A stretch of DNA of 64,000 bases from Lysobacter arenosi (GTDB lineage: Bacteria > Pseudomonadota > Gammaproteobacteria > Xanthomonadales > Xanthomonadaceae), in the NCBI RefSeq assembly GCF_016613475.2, contig NZ_CP071517.1:2108001-2172000 (forward strand). Reading direction: 5' to 3'. Each line of letters starts with the position of its first letter. Within the stretch, counting starts at the first letter, position 1. Made by a program: the position numbers and the translations under genes. The notes beneath the pieces are model-generated. The model worked only from the letters and a program-made list of their open reading frames with translations. It was not told the DNA's origin and did not search any database. Shown in pieces: positions 38,693-49,406 of this stretch.

Positions 38693-39472
38693 TCAGGGCT
38701 TGCGGCGCAGGTGCAGGAACAGCGGCCACTGGATCAGGCGGGTGTCGCCCTCAGCGCCCCAGGCCGCGGCCAGCGCCGGGCCGTGGCTGGCGACCGGATC
38801 CTCGCCGGTGTCGGCGGCGCAGCGGGCCACCGCCGACATGCTCGACAGGTAGCGCAGGAACTGGCCCAGGCCCCATTCGGCCTCGAGCCACAGGTCCGCC
38901 GCCGGCAGCGCCGGGAACGGCCAGTCGTAACCGGCGTAACGGGCATCGATCTGCGCGCGTTCCGGCGGCCAGTAGGGTTCGATGCGGGCGCGGAAGGCTT
39001 CCACGGCCTCGATCATCCCTTCCGGCGCGATGAAGTCGCCGTAGCCCCAGGCCGCGAGCACGCCACCAGACGTGAGCACGCGTTCGCATTCGCGGAAAAA
39101 GGACTCGCGATCGAACCAGTGCAGCGCCTGCGCGACCGCGACCAGCTGCACTCTGCCGTCGTCGAGCGTGGTGCGTTCGCCGGGCTCGACCGCGAGGCTG
39201 ACATTGCCATGCCCGCCCTGCGCCCAGTGCTGGGCCAGCTGCCTGGCGCTGGGTTCGGTGGCATGCACGTGGGCGAAGCGGGCCGCCAGACCGCGCGTGG
39301 CCTGGCCGCTGCCGCAGCCCGGCTCCCAGACGTTGGCGCTGGCGGGAACCACCGCGGCGATCGCGTCGAACAACGCATCGGGGTATTCCGGGCGCGCTTG
39401 CGCATAGGCGTCGGCGACGCCGGAGAAGTGGTCCTTGAAGGTGGATTGCGTCGATGCCGGGTCCGTGGTCAT
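38693..39472 (-). CDS. Class I SAM-dependent methyltransferase
   Basis: This 259-residue protein has the methyltransferase core: DHFSGVADAYAQARPEYPDALFDAIAA, motif I VWEPGCGSGQATRGLAARF, VHATEPSARQL, and VAVAQALHWFDRESFFRECERVLTSGGVLAAW. This resembles the trans-aconitate methyltransferase and UbiE-like families. I chose the ATG at 39470-39472 (MTTDPAST). It is between ribD and the FMN riboswitch on the same strand, 28 bp after ribD, so it is likely co-transcribed with ribD. A link to flavin metabolism is not shown. Substrate is unknown. Confidence 0.88.
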   Translation of the reverse strand: MTTDPASTQSTFKDHFSGVADAYAQARPEYPDALFDAIAAVVPASANVWEPGCGSGQATRGLAARFAHVHATEPSARQLAQHWAQGGHGNVSLAVEPGERTTLDDGRVQLVAVAQALHWFDRESFFRECERVLTSGGVLAAWGYGDFIAPEGMIEAVEAFRARIEPYWPPERAQIDARYAGYDWPFPALPAADLWLEAEWGLGQFLRYLSSMSAVARCAADTGEDPVASHGPALAAAWGAEGDTRLIQWPLFLHLRRKP

Positions 39473-39500
39473 GACTGCCTCCTTCGCGTGGATTGCCTGG

Positions 39501-40622
39501 CTAGCCGCCTGCTGCGGCCGCCGTCTTTGCGGGCACATCTTGCGGCCGCATCAGCAACCGCACGTCCTGGCCAATGTATCGCGACTCGACAATGGCCATG
39601 TTGAGCTTCTGTGACATCGTGTCGATCGCGAGGCCGTCGAACATCGGTCGCGCGCGCTCGCCCAGCAACACCGGCGCAACGTACAGCAGCACTTCGTCGA
39701 CCAGTCCCGCAGCGAGGAAGGCGCCTGCGAGCGTGGCACCGGCTTCGAGCTGGATCTCGTTGACGCCGCGCTCTGCAAGCAGGCGCAGCACTGCTTCGAG
39801 GTCGAAGCGGCCTTCGCGCACGGTCACGGCCGCCAACTGGGCCTGGATGCCGCGCGGCGGTTTGGCATCGGGCGCGTGGATGTAGAGCGTCGGCGCATCG
39901 CCTTCGCGGACGCGACCGCGTGCGACCGTGGCCAGGCCCGGGTCGAGCACCACGCGCAGCGGTGCCACGAACGGCGTGTCGTCTTCCAGCCGCACGGTCA
40001 GCGACGGGTCGTCGGCGAGCACGGTGCCGGCGCCGGTCACGATCGCGCCGGCGCGGGCGCGCCAGTGCTGCACGTCCAGGCGCGAGGCGTCGCCGCTGAT
40101 CCACTTCGACTCGCCACTGGCCAGCGCACTGCGCCCGTCGAGGCTGGTCGCCAGCTTCACCCGCAGCCAGGGACGCCCGCGTTCCACCCGCGACAGGAAG
40201 CCGCGGTTGCGCGCGCGCGCCTGGGTTTCCATCAAGCCCGATTCAACCGCTATCCCGGCGGCCTTCAGTCGCTCGAAACCGGCACCGTCAACCTGCGGGA
40301 ACGGATCGCGCATCGCCGCCACGACGCGCGCGACGCCTGCGGCAATCAACGCATCGGCACACGGACCGGTGCGGCCGGTGTGCGCGCACGGTTCCAGCGT
40401 TACATAGGCGGTCGCACCACGGGCGCGATCGCCGGCCGCACGCAAGGCGAATACTTCGGCGTGCGGCTCGCCGGCGCGCTGGTGCCAGCCTTCGCCGACA
40501 ATTTCGTCGCCATGCGCGATCACGCAACCCACCATCGGGTTGGGCCGGGTGGTGTAGGCGCCGCGTTCGGCCAGGCGCAGGGCCTGGGCCATCATCGCGT
40601 GGTCGGTCGCGGTGAATGCCAT
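39501..40622 (-). CDS. ribD: Bifunctional pyrimidine deaminase/reductase RibD
   Basis: RibD carries out the second and third steps of riboflavin synthesis. The N-terminal deaminase half (1-145) has PNPMVGCVIAHGDEIVGEG, the zinc site PHAEVFAL and PCAHTGRTGPC. The reductase half has RPWLRVKLATSLDGRSAL, SKWISGDASRLDVQHWRARAGAIVTGAGTVLADDP and the C-terminal LEAGATLAGAFLAAGLVDEVLLYVAP. At 373 residues it has the usual length. The ATG shares one base with the nrdR stop (TGATG), so the pair is coupled. Confidence 0.97.
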   Translation of the reverse strand: MAFTATDHAMMAQALRLAERGAYTTRPNPMVGCVIAHGDEIVGEGWHQRAGEPHAEVFALRAAGDRARGATAYVTLEPCAHTGRTGPCADALIAAGVARVVAAMRDPFPQVDGAGFERLKAAGIAVESGLMETQARARNRGFLSRVERGRPWLRVKLATSLDGRSALASGESKWISGDASRLDVQHWRARAGAIVTGAGTVLADDPSLTVRLEDDTPFVAPLRVVLDPGLATVARGRVREGDAPTLYIHAPDAKPPRGIQAQLAAVTVREGRFDLEAVLRLLAERGVNEIQLEAGATLAGAFLAAGLVDEVLLYVAPVLLGERARPMFDGLAIDTMSQKLNMAIVESRYIGQDVRLLMRPQDVPAKTAAAAGG

Positions 40623-41143
40623 CAGCGTTTCCTGCCGCGTGGCGCGGGCTCGGGTTCGCCTTCCAGCAATGGCAACTGGCCTTCGGCGGAGCTGTCGCTT
40701 TCTAGACGGTCGAGTTCCTCGCGGAAATCGGCCACGTCCTCGAATGCACGGTAGACCGAGGCGAATCGCACGTAGGCGACGTGGTCGAGCTTGCGCATCT
40801 CGGCCATGACGAACTCGCCGACCCGGCGCGACTGCAACTCGCGCTCGGCGGTCATGCGCAGCTGGTGCACCACCGCGCGCACCGCCGCTTCGATCTGCTC
40901 TTCCGCCACCGGGCGCTTCTGCAGCGCGCGGTCGAAACTGGCGCGCAGCTTGCGTGCGTCGAACGCCTCGCGGCGGCCGTCGCTCTTGATCACCAGCGGC
41001 AGCTTCAGCTCGATGGTTTCCAGCGTGGAAAAGCGCTCGCCGCAGGCTTCGCAGACCCGGCGGCGACGAATCGTGGCGCCATCGTCGGACACGCGCGAGT
41101 CGATCACGCGGGTGTCGTTGTGTTGGCAGAAGGGGCAATGCAT
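40622..41143 (-). CDS. nrdR: Transcriptional repressor NrdR
   Basis: NrdR represses ribonucleotide reductase genes when bound to ATP/dATP. The 173 residues have the zinc ribbon CPFC at 3-6 and CEAC at 31-34, the [20 protein letters not shown] strand, and the ATP-cone domain ([32 protein letters not shown]). The C-terminal 20 residues are a Pro- and Glu-rich tail. It lies between glyA and ribD on the same strand, the typical glyA-nrdR-ribD gene order of Gammaproteobacteria. Confidence 0.97.
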   Translation of the reverse strand: MHCPFCQHNDTRVIDSRVSDDGATIRRRRVCEACGERFSTLETIELKLPLVIKSDGRREAFDARKLRASFDRALQKRPVAEEQIEAAVRAVVHQLRMTAERELQSRRVGEFVMAEMRKLDHVAYVRFASVYRAFEDVADFREELDRLESDSSAEGQLPLLEGEPEPAPRGRKR

Positions 41144-41215
41144 CGTGCTATTGCCCCTGCTCGCAGCGCAGGATCACGCGCCGCAAAACCACGAGCGCCG
41201 CCGGCGTGGCCATCC

Positions 41216-42469
41216 TCAGCCGTAGACCGGGAACTTGCGGCACTGCTGGGTGACCTTCTCGCGCACTTCGGCGATGACCTTGTCGTCGCCGGTTGCATCG
41301 AGCACGTCGCAGATCCAGTTGGCCAGTTCGACGCAGTCGGCTTCCTGGTAGCCGCGGGTGGTGACGGCCGGGGTGCCGATGCGCAGGCCCGAGGTCACGA
41401 ACGGCTTTTGCGGGTCGTTCGGCACGGCGTTCTTGTTGACCGTGATGTGGGCCTTGCCGAGCGCGGCCTCCGCGTCCTTGCCGGTGACGCCCTTGCCGAT
41501 CATGTCGATCAGCATCAGGTGGTTCTGGGTGCCGCCGGAAACGATCTTGTAGCCGCGCTTGATGATGGTCTGCGCCATCGCCTGGGCGTTCTTCACGACC
41601 TGCTGCTGGTAGGTGGTGAACTCCGGTTCCAGCGCTTCCTTGAAGGCGACCGCCTTGGCCGCGATCACGTGCATCAGCGGACCGCCCTCGATGCCCGGGA
41701 AGACGATGCTCTGCAGCTTCTTGACCAGGTCCTCGGACGGGTCCTTGGCAACGATGATGCCGCCGCGCGGACCGCGCAGCGTCTTGTGCGTGGTCGAGGT
41801 GACCACGTGCGCGTGCGGCAGCGGGTTCGGGTAGACGCCGGCGGCGACCAGGCCGGCGACGTGGGCCATGTCGACGAACAGGAACGCACCGACCTTGTCG
41901 GCGATGGCGCGGAAGCGCGCCCAGTCGATGTGCTGCGAGTAGGCCGAGAAGCCGGCGACGACCATCTTCGGCTTGTGCTCGACGGCGAGCTTCTCGACTT
42001 CATCGTAGTCGATCATGCCCTGGTCGTTGACGCCGTACTGGACGGCGTTGAAGAGCTTGCCGCTGGCATTGACCTTGGCGCCGTGGGTGAGGTGGCCGCC
42101 GTGGGCCAGCGACATGCCCAGGATCGTGTCGCCCGGGTTGAGCAGGGCGAAATACACGGCCTGGTTGGCCTGCGAGCCCGAATGCGGCTGGACGTTGGCA
42201 TAGTCGGCGCCAAACAGCTGCTTGAGGCGGTCGATGGCGAGCTGCTCGGCCACGTCGACGTATTCGCAGCCGCCGTAGTAGCGCTTGCCCGGGTAGCCTT
42301 CGGCGTACTTGTTGGTCAGGACGCTGCCCTGGGCCTCCATCACGCGCGGGCTGGCGTAGTTCTCCGAGGCGATCAGTTCGACGTGATCCTCCTGGCGGCG
42401 GGCCTCATTGGCGATGGCCTGGGCCAGTTCATCGTCGTAACCGGCGATACGGGCAGAGCTGGGGAACAT
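41216..42469 (-). CDS. glyA: Serine hydroxymethyltransferase
   Basis: GlyA interconverts serine and glycine with tetrahydrofolate and supplies one-carbon units for purines and thymidylate. The 417-residue PLP enzyme shows [42 protein letters not shown], then [39 protein letters not shown] comes before the PLP lysine, in [14 protein letters not shown]. Length and motifs match E. coli GlyA. The start is at 42467-42469 and the gene is divergent from the LpxO-like gene with a 148-bp gap that holds no other clear feature. Confidence 0.98.
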   Translation of the reverse strand: MFPSSARIAGYDDELAQAIANEARRQEDHVELIASENYASPRVMEAQGSVLTNKYAEGYPGKRYYGGCEYVDVAEQLAIDRLKQLFGADYANVQPHSGSQANQAVYFALLNPGDTILGMSLAHGGHLTHGAKVNASGKLFNAVQYGVNDQGMIDYDEVEKLAVEHKPKMVVAGFSAYSQHIDWARFRAIADKVGAFLFVDMAHVAGLVAAGVYPNPLPHAHVVTSTTHKTLRGPRGGIIVAKDPSEDLVKKLQSIVFPGIEGGPLMHVIAAKAVAFKEALEPEFTTYQQQVVKNAQAMAQTIIKRGYKIVSGGTQNHLMLIDMIGKGVTGKDAEAALGKAHITVNKNAVPNDPQKPFVTSGLRIGTPAVTTRGYQEADCVELANWICDVLDATGDDKVIAEVREKVTQQCRKFPVYG

Positions 42470-42617
42470 TCGCGAAAACCTCGAACGGTGGGGTCAGGGA
42501 CCAGGGAGGGGTGGCGCAATCAGACCCCGGATGGTAGCCCAGGGCTTAAAATGCGGCCAGCAATGTGCCCCCCTGGACCCCAGGCGGCCCATTTCCCACC
42601 CCACAGGGAACCCGATC

Positions 42618-43523
42618 GTGAAATGGCTTTTTGTCTTCCTTTTCCTCGCCAGCGCGGTCTACGTGCACTTCCGCGGCAAGGTACGGCACCGTCTGGGCCG
42701 GCAGCTGCTGGACCATTCCACGTTCATGGCGCCGGTCAACGTGCTCATGTACGCGTTCTCGCGCGTGCCGACCACGGCCTTCATCCCTGAACCGGGCGAC
42801 CACTTCCCCGAGCTGGAGCCGCTGCGCGCCAACTGGCAAGTGATCCGCGAAGAAGCCCGCCGCCTGCGCGAGCTGCAGCACATCAAGGCCGCCGAGGGCT
42901 ACAACGACGTCGGCTTCAACTCGTTCTTCCGCCGTGGCTGGAAGCGCTTCTACCTGAAGTGGTACGACGACGCCCACCCGTCCGCCGCCGAGCTGTGCCC
43001 GCAGACCACGGCCCTGCTGCGGCAGATCCCCAGCGTCAAGGCGGCGATGTTCACCGAACTGCCGCCGGGCGGCGAGCTGCGCCCGCACCGCGACCCCTTC
43101 GCCGGCTCGCTGCGCCTGCACCTGGGGCTGGAGACGCCCAACGACGACGCCTGCTTCATCGAGGTCGACGGCAACCGCTACAGCTGGCGCGACGGCCAGT
43201 GGACGATGTTCGACGAAACCTTCATCCACAGTGCCCGCAACGATACCCAGAGCAACCGGATCATCCTGTTCTGCGACGTCGAGCGGCCGATGAAGTACCG
43301 CTGGGCGCAGGCGCTGAACCGCTTCATCGCGCGCAACCTGATCGCCGCCGGCGCCTCGCCGAACATGGAAGGCGACAAGACCGGCGGCATCAACCGGCTG
43401 TTCAAGTACTTCTACGTGCTGCGCCTGAAGGCCAAGGGGCTGCGGGAGCGCAACAAGAACCTCTATTACGGCCTGAAGTACCTGGCGGTGGTGCTGGTGG
43501 TGGCGTTCATCGTCTGGATCTGA
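42618..43523 (+). CDS. LpxO-like aspartyl/asparaginyl beta-hydroxylase family protein
   Basis: This 301-residue protein has a membrane segment at each end (about 1-17, WLFVFLFLASAVYVHF, and the last 20 residues). A 2-oxoglutarate/iron oxygenase domain lies between, with the metal motif HRDP (RPHRDPFAGSLRLHLGL) and the distal histidine in FDETFIHSARND, then RIILFCDVERPM. This is the pattern of LpxO, which 2-hydroxylates lipid A acyl chains in the inner membrane. A GTG at 42618 starts the best frame. The specific reaction is inferred from family resemblance. It is divergent from glyA and 123 bp before ettA. Confidence 0.85.
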   Translation: MKWLFVFLFLASAVYVHFRGKVRHRLGRQLLDHSTFMAPVNVLMYAFSRVPTTAFIPEPGDHFPELEPLRANWQVIREEARRLRELQHIKAAEGYNDVGFNSFFRRGWKRFYLKWYDDAHPSAAELCPQTTALLRQIPSVKAAMFTELPPGGELRPHRDPFAGSLRLHLGLETPNDDACFIEVDGNRYSWRDGQWTMFDETFIHSARNDTQSNRIILFCDVERPMKYRWAQALNRFIARNLIAAGASPNMEGDKTGGINRLFKYFYVLRLKAKGLRERNKNLYYGLKYLAVVLVVAFIVWI

Positions 43524-43550
43524 GCCGCTGGTTCTGAACCCGGCGCCCCC

Positions 43551-43579
43551 TGAACCGCCCCGCCCCAAACCCGTATAAT
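43551..43579 (+). promoter_or_regulatory. Putative ettA promoter
   Basis: A perfect -10 TATAAT (43574-43579) stands 68 bp before the ettA start. A weak -35, TGAACC (43551-43556), is 17 bp upstream. It is the only consensus -10 in this intergenic region. Confidence 0.55.
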
Positions 43580-43646
43580 CGCCGCTTCCCCGCCCTGCCC
43601 CAGGCCTCCCGGCCCGGCTCGGCGCGTCCTGCGTTCCGGAGTGCCC

Positions 43647-45311
<1,665 letters not shown>

Positions 45312-45319
45312 CGCACGGC

Positions 45320-45342
45320 CCGGCCGCGCCTTGCGCGGCCGG
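45320..45342 (+). terminator. ettA terminator hairpin
   Basis: CCGGCCGCGC-CTT-GCGCGGCCGG is a perfect 10-bp stem, 9 bp after the ettA stop, followed by CTTTGCC. It is a good intrinsic terminator apart from the short T run. Confidence 0.7.
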
Positions 45343-45353
45343 CTTTGCCGGTG

Positions 45354-45451
45354 CGTCATCCCGGCGAAAGCCGGGATCCAGTTTGATCCTGATGTTGTCG
45401 ATGCTGCCGCAGCAGCACGTCCATGGATTCCCGCCTTCGCGGGAATGACGG
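45354..45451. repeat. Facing pair of GTCATTCCCGC-type repeats before pyrF
   Basis: One copy (CGTCATCCCGGCGAAAGCC, 45354-45380) points right. The other (45417-45451, with GGATTCCCGCCTTCGCGGGAA) points left. The second is a near-exact inverted copy of that at 58560-58595, including the ATGGACGT flank. Each forms its own hairpin, and the two could also pair with one another over the 36-bp space between. The pyrF start lies 20 bp beyond. Confidence 0.7.
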
Positions 45452-45470
45452 CTTGAAGACGGAGAACCGC

Positions 45471-46286
45471 GTGACCTTCATTACGTCCCTGAAGCAACGC
45501 TGGACCCAGGCCGACTCCCTCGTCTGCGTCGGCCTCGATCCGGAACCGGCAAAGTTCCCGGCGCGCTTCAAGGGCGACCCGGATTCGGTGTTCAACTTCT
45601 GCCGCGCGATAGTCGATGCGACCGCGCAGTACGCCTGCGCGTTCAAACCGCAGATCGCCCACTTCGCCGCACTGGGTGCCGAAGACGCCTTGCAGCGACT
45701 GGTTGCGCACATCCATGTCGCGCACCCCGGTATCCCGGTGATCCTCGACAGCAAGCGCGGCGACATCGGCAGCACGGCGCAGCACTACGCCAGCGAAGCC
45801 TTCGACCGCTACGCCGCCGACGCCGTTACCGCCAATCCGTACCTCGGCCGCGATTCGCTGCAGCCGTTCCTCGACCGTGCCGACCGCGGCGTGGTGATCC
45901 TGTGCCGCACCTCCAACCCGGGCGCCGCAGACCTGCAGGACCTTGTGGTCGCCGACGGCCGTCCGCTCTACCAGCACGTCGCCGAGAAAGTTGCGCGCGA
46001 GTGGGACAGCCATGGCAACTGCGCGCTCGTCGTCGGCGCGACCTGGCCGCAGCAGCTGCGCGAAGTGCGCGCGATCGTCGGTGACATGCCGTTCCTGGTG
46101 CCCGGTGTCGGTGCCCAGGGCGGCGATGTCGAGGCGGTGGTGAGCAATGCCAGGACCGCCGACGGCACCGGCCTGATGGTCAGCAGTTCGCGCGCGATCC
46201 TGTACGCCTCGTCCGGCGATGACTTTGCCGATGCGTCGGCGCACGCGGCGCGCGAACTGCGCGATGAGATCAATCGCCACCGCTGA
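45471..46286 (+). CDS. pyrF: Orotidine 5'-phosphate decarboxylase
   Basis: PyrF catalyses the last step of UMP synthesis. The 271 residues belong to the longer type 2 family. Visible are [19 protein letters not shown] near the N-terminus, the catalytic segment [17 protein letters not shown] (Lys-Asp pair), [29 protein letters not shown] and [12 protein letters not shown] chose the GTG at 45471, which follows a GGAG. The frame is open to an ATG at 45423, but those 16 codons lie inside a palindromic repeat, so that start is unlikely. Similar length and start occur in other Xanthomonadaceae. Confidence 0.93.
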   Translation: MTFITSLKQRWTQADSLVCVGLDPEPAKFPARFKGDPDSVFNFCRAIVDATAQYACAFKPQIAHFAALGAEDALQRLVAHIHVAHPGIPVILDSKRGDIGSTAQHYASEAFDRYAADAVTANPYLGRDSLQPFLDRADRGVVILCRTSNPGAADLQDLVVADGRPLYQHVAEKVAREWDSHGNCALVVGATWPQQLREVRAIVGDMPFLVPGVGAQGGDVEAVVSNARTADGTGLMVSSSRAILYASSGDDFADASAHAARELRDEINRHR

Positions 46287-46348
46287 TCGTCATCGGTGAT
46301 CTCCACCATGTGGCCTTCACGATGTGATCTCCACAATGTGACCCCGTC

Positions 46349-47683
<1,335 letters not shown>

Positions 47684-47686
47684 GCG

Positions 47687-48577
47687 CTACCAGGTGCGCA
47701 GGCGCGCACGCACATAGGCAACCGGGAAGCGCAGCCAGATCGCCGTGAACACGCCGATGCCGACCCACAGGCTGCGCCGGGGCGCCTCGAACTTGCGGAA
47801 GTAACGCCACAGGCCGCGGTGCTTGTGCCACTCCACGAAAAACGGACGCGAGCGGCTCGATACGCCGCGCACGTGCAGCACGCGGATGTGGTTGGCGACC
47901 GCGATCATCGCCCCACCCTCGCGCGCGCGGCGGCACAGGTCCAGGTCCTCGGCGTGCAGCCGATAACCCTCGTCGAAGCCACCGATGCGCATGAACAACG
48001 TACGCGGCATGAGCATCAATGCGCCGGAAATCGCCTCGACCGGCTGCAGCGCCTGCGTGTCGTCGATCGGCAGTTCGAGTTTCGCCGCCGGCGTGCCGCC
48101 GAGCGCACCGGCAAGCATCGCCGAGAAATCCGGATCGCGACGTCGCGCGGCGCCGTCGCGATGACCCTGCTCGTCGATCAGGTCGGTGCCGAGCAGGATG
48201 TCGCCACGCCCCTGCGCCAGCGCGCGCAGCCGCGACAGCGTGTCGCGTTCGACCAGGCAATCGGGATTGACGAAGGCCAGCCACGCCGCATCGCCGTTGG
48301 CATCGCGTGCACCCTGGTTGCAGGCGACGGCGAAGCCGGGATTGTCCGGGTTGGCGATGAAGCGAACGCGCGCATCGGCCATGGCATGGCGCTGGACGAT
48401 CTCCAGGGTGTCGTCGTCGGACTGGTTGTCGACCACGCGGATCGCCGCCACGTCGTCGGCGCCGCGCAGGCGCTGCAGGCAGTCGTCGATGGTCTCCGCG
48501 CTGCGGTAGGTCACCACCACGACGGCGATACCGTCCTGGCTGGTTGCGGCGACGGAGGAGTCAGGCGAAGAGATCAC
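47687..48577 (-). CDS. Glycosyltransferase family 2 protein
   Basis: This 296-residue enzyme is a GT-A-fold glycosyltransferase. Visible are IAVVVVTYRSAETIDDCLQRL at the start, VVDNQSDDDTLEIV, NPDNPGFAVACNQGARDA, then the DXD-like FVNPDCLVERDTL, SGALMLMPRTLFMRIGGFDEGY and HAEDLDLCRRAREGG. These resemble rhamnosyltransferases. The C-terminal membrane-proximal segment may dock to the membrane. A GTG at 48575-48577 gives a start overlapping the previous gene by 17 bases. It is the last gene of the xps-linked run; donor and acceptor are unknown. Confidence 0.88.
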   Translation of the reverse strand: MISSPDSSVAATSQDGIAVVVVTYRSAETIDDCLQRLRGADDVAAIRVVDNQSDDDTLEIVQRHAMADARVRFIANPDNPGFAVACNQGARDANGDAAWLAFVNPDCLVERDTLSRLRALAQGRGDILLGTDLIDEQGHRDGAARRRDPDFSAMLAGALGGTPAAKLELPIDDTQALQPVEAISGALMLMPRTLFMRIGGFDEGYRLHAEDLDLCRRAREGGAMIAVANHIRVLHVRGVSSRSRPFFVEWHKHRGLWRYFRKFEAPRRSLWVGIGVFTAIWLRFPVAYVRARLRTW

Positions 48578-49406
48578 GTTGCGGTTCCGGAGGGCCGATG
48601 CTGTCGAGCAGTACTGCCAGTTGCGTGCGCGACGCCCGTAGCGGGTCCTGCATGAGGAAGTTTGCCAGCCGCGGGTGCCAATCGGGCCAGCGCGCCGCCA
48701 ATGCGTCCATGTCGCCATCGAACGGCACGCCTTCGCCGCGGCGGCCGACGAAGGCGGTATCACACAGCACGTTGCGCCAGCCCAGCCCGGCCAGGCGCAA
48801 CGACAGGTCGATCAGCGCCGCGTACCACGATCCATAACTGCTCGCGTCCAGGCCACCGACGCGGCGGCGGGCGCTGCCGCGGATCAGCACCGCATGGGTC
48901 ACCGCCGCCGGCAGTTCCGGATGCAGCGCCGGCATGCCGGCCGCCGCGCGCGCGAGCCGCTCGAGGTCATTGGGGATCGCGTCGATCTCGCCGATGCGTG
49001 GCCAGGCAGCCGCCTCGCCGGCGTTGCTCCAGGGCGTCGCCGTGGCGATGGCACCGTCGCTGGCGAGACCGGCGGACAGGCGCGCCAGCCAGCCCGGCGA
49101 TGGCGCCGCGTCGGGCGCGAGCACGGCGACATCGGCATCGCCGCACGCCACCAGCACTTCATCCAGGTGCGCCACTTCGCCGACGCTGCGCTGGCGGCGC
49201 GTGTAGTCGGCCTTCAGCGCGGTGCGCGCGACCCAGCGTTCGATGATGGCGTAGGCACGGGGACCGGCCTGGGCATCGTCGGCCAGCCATACCTGCGTAC
49301 CAGGTGCGGTGGCGGCATCGAGCGCGGCCAGACAGCCATCGAGCGCTTCGTCGTCGCTGCCAACCGGCACCACGACGATTGGCGACGCACCCTGCACTGA
49401 CGTCAC
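48561..49406 (-). CDS. Glycosyltransferase-like protein
   Basis: This 281-residue protein resembles GT-A-type enzymes. IVVVPVGSDDEALDGCLAALDA, DADVAVLAPDAAPSPGWLARL (in place of the DXD region) and GSARRRVGGLDASSYGSWYAALIDLSLRLAGLGW fit family 2 with weakened motifs. Catalysis is not certain. Its start overlaps the gspD stop by 4 bases (ATGA) and its end overlaps the next glycosyltransferase gene by 17 bases. It is therefore translationally tied to the type II secretion operon. Confidence 0.75.
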   Translation of the reverse strand: MTSVQGASPIVVVPVGSDDEALDGCLAALDAATAPGTQVWLADDAQAGPRAYAIIERWVARTALKADYTRRQRSVGEVAHLDEVLVACGDADVAVLAPDAAPSPGWLARLSAGLASDGAIATATPWSNAGEAAAWPRIGEIDAIPNDLERLARAAAGMPALHPELPAAVTHAVLIRGSARRRVGGLDASSYGSWYAALIDLSLRLAGLGWRNVLCDTAFVGRRGEGVPFDGDMDALAARWPDWHPRLANFLMQDPLRASRTQLAVLLDSIGPPEPQRDLFA

